Assembly: GCF_022605725.1 (NCBI RefSeq)
Contig: NC_065554.1
Coordinates: 21,657,100-21,721,099, forward strand
Length of the DNA stretch: 64,000 nucleotides
Reading direction: 5' to 3'
DNA from: Anthonomus grandis grandis
Taxonomy: Eukaryota; Arthropoda; Insecta; Coleoptera; Curculionidae
A program made the translations under genes and the position numbers. This document shows, one piece after another, positions 63,889 to 64,000 of this stretch (the first letter of the stretch is position 1; every line of letters begins with the position of its first letter). Under the pieces are notes generated by a model, which was not told the origin of the DNA, made no database searches, and saw nothing but the letters and a program-made list of their open reading frames with translations.

Positions 63889-64000
63889 TCTATTACCAAT
63901 TACTGCCAACAAGGTCTTTGCAGACACAGATCCTCAATGGTTCCTTATGACAGATATGACCCTGGACAGCCTTTACACAAATTATCCCCAAGTCATACCT
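63889..64000 (+). other. Possible exon at the right edge
   Basis: After an acceptor-like CATATCAG (ends 63888) the base composition rises in GC and two plus-strand frames remain open to the window edge: one reads KVFADTDPQWFLMTDMTLDS, the other YCQQGLCRHRSSMVPYDRYD. I do not recognise either. Could be a neighbouring gene's exon. Confidence 0.3.

Overview
The window is animal nuclear DNA, very probably from an insect. It is A+T-rich, has spliced genes with GT-AG introns, and is crowded with decayed LINE, Penelope-like, mariner-type, pogo and piggyBac elements. The conserved gene that fills most of it is the insect MAGUK varicose (vari). It carries a basic 'FDRQSSIR...ARTLESLASLYE' segment inside the guanylate-kinase domain that I recall from Drosophila Vari. 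A beetle is a reasonable guess from the mobile-element types, but I cannot prove the order.

Layout. 1-1830: 3' pieces of two LINEs on the plus strand. 1938-3544: the last three exons of an ARGLU1 (arginine and glutamate rich 1) homologue on the plus strand; its N-terminal exons lie outside the window. 3700-6060: repeat-derived DNA including a dead pogo-type transposase. 7305-63190: vari on the minus strand, convergent with ARGLU1. I reconstructed eleven coding exons with matching splice phases throughout: 63190-63082, 60070-59949, 19795-19641, 19568-19409, 17503-17249, 16977-16728, 13666-13448, 13386-13217, 12732-12559, 12446-12372 and 7481-7305. They join to a 621-residue protein with the order L27-L27-PDZ-SH3-basic HOOK-GUK and C-terminus QWVPVNWIY.

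The second vari intron is about 40 kb (59948-19796) and is a transposon graveyard. It holds an RNase H-bearing LINE (about 40310-37520), several LINE RT scraps, two mariner-like DD41D elements with inverted repeats of about 430-450 bp (31133-33461 and 41637-43933), two truncated copies of another DD41D family (29646-30625 and 34898-35217), a 540-bp MITE (33861-34400), a 363-bp tandem repeat (57926-59325), an integrase fragment and many diverged duplications. It also contains two places that look like alternative vari promoters or first exons: a TATA box plus CAGT initiator at 50707-50675 with a donor at 50318, and a CRE-containing stretch with a strong donor at 45755. A piggyBac-like remnant lies in the first intron (about 61362-61811).

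I saw no CRISPR array, operon, rRNA or convincing tRNA. The least explained items are a 128-codon open frame with a perfect Walker A motif (28626-29012), two near-perfect 19-bp-arm hairpins (25374-25414, 23703-23742), and a degenerate CTGCCTGGAA-type word scattered through vari introns from about 13.9 to 24.5 kb.
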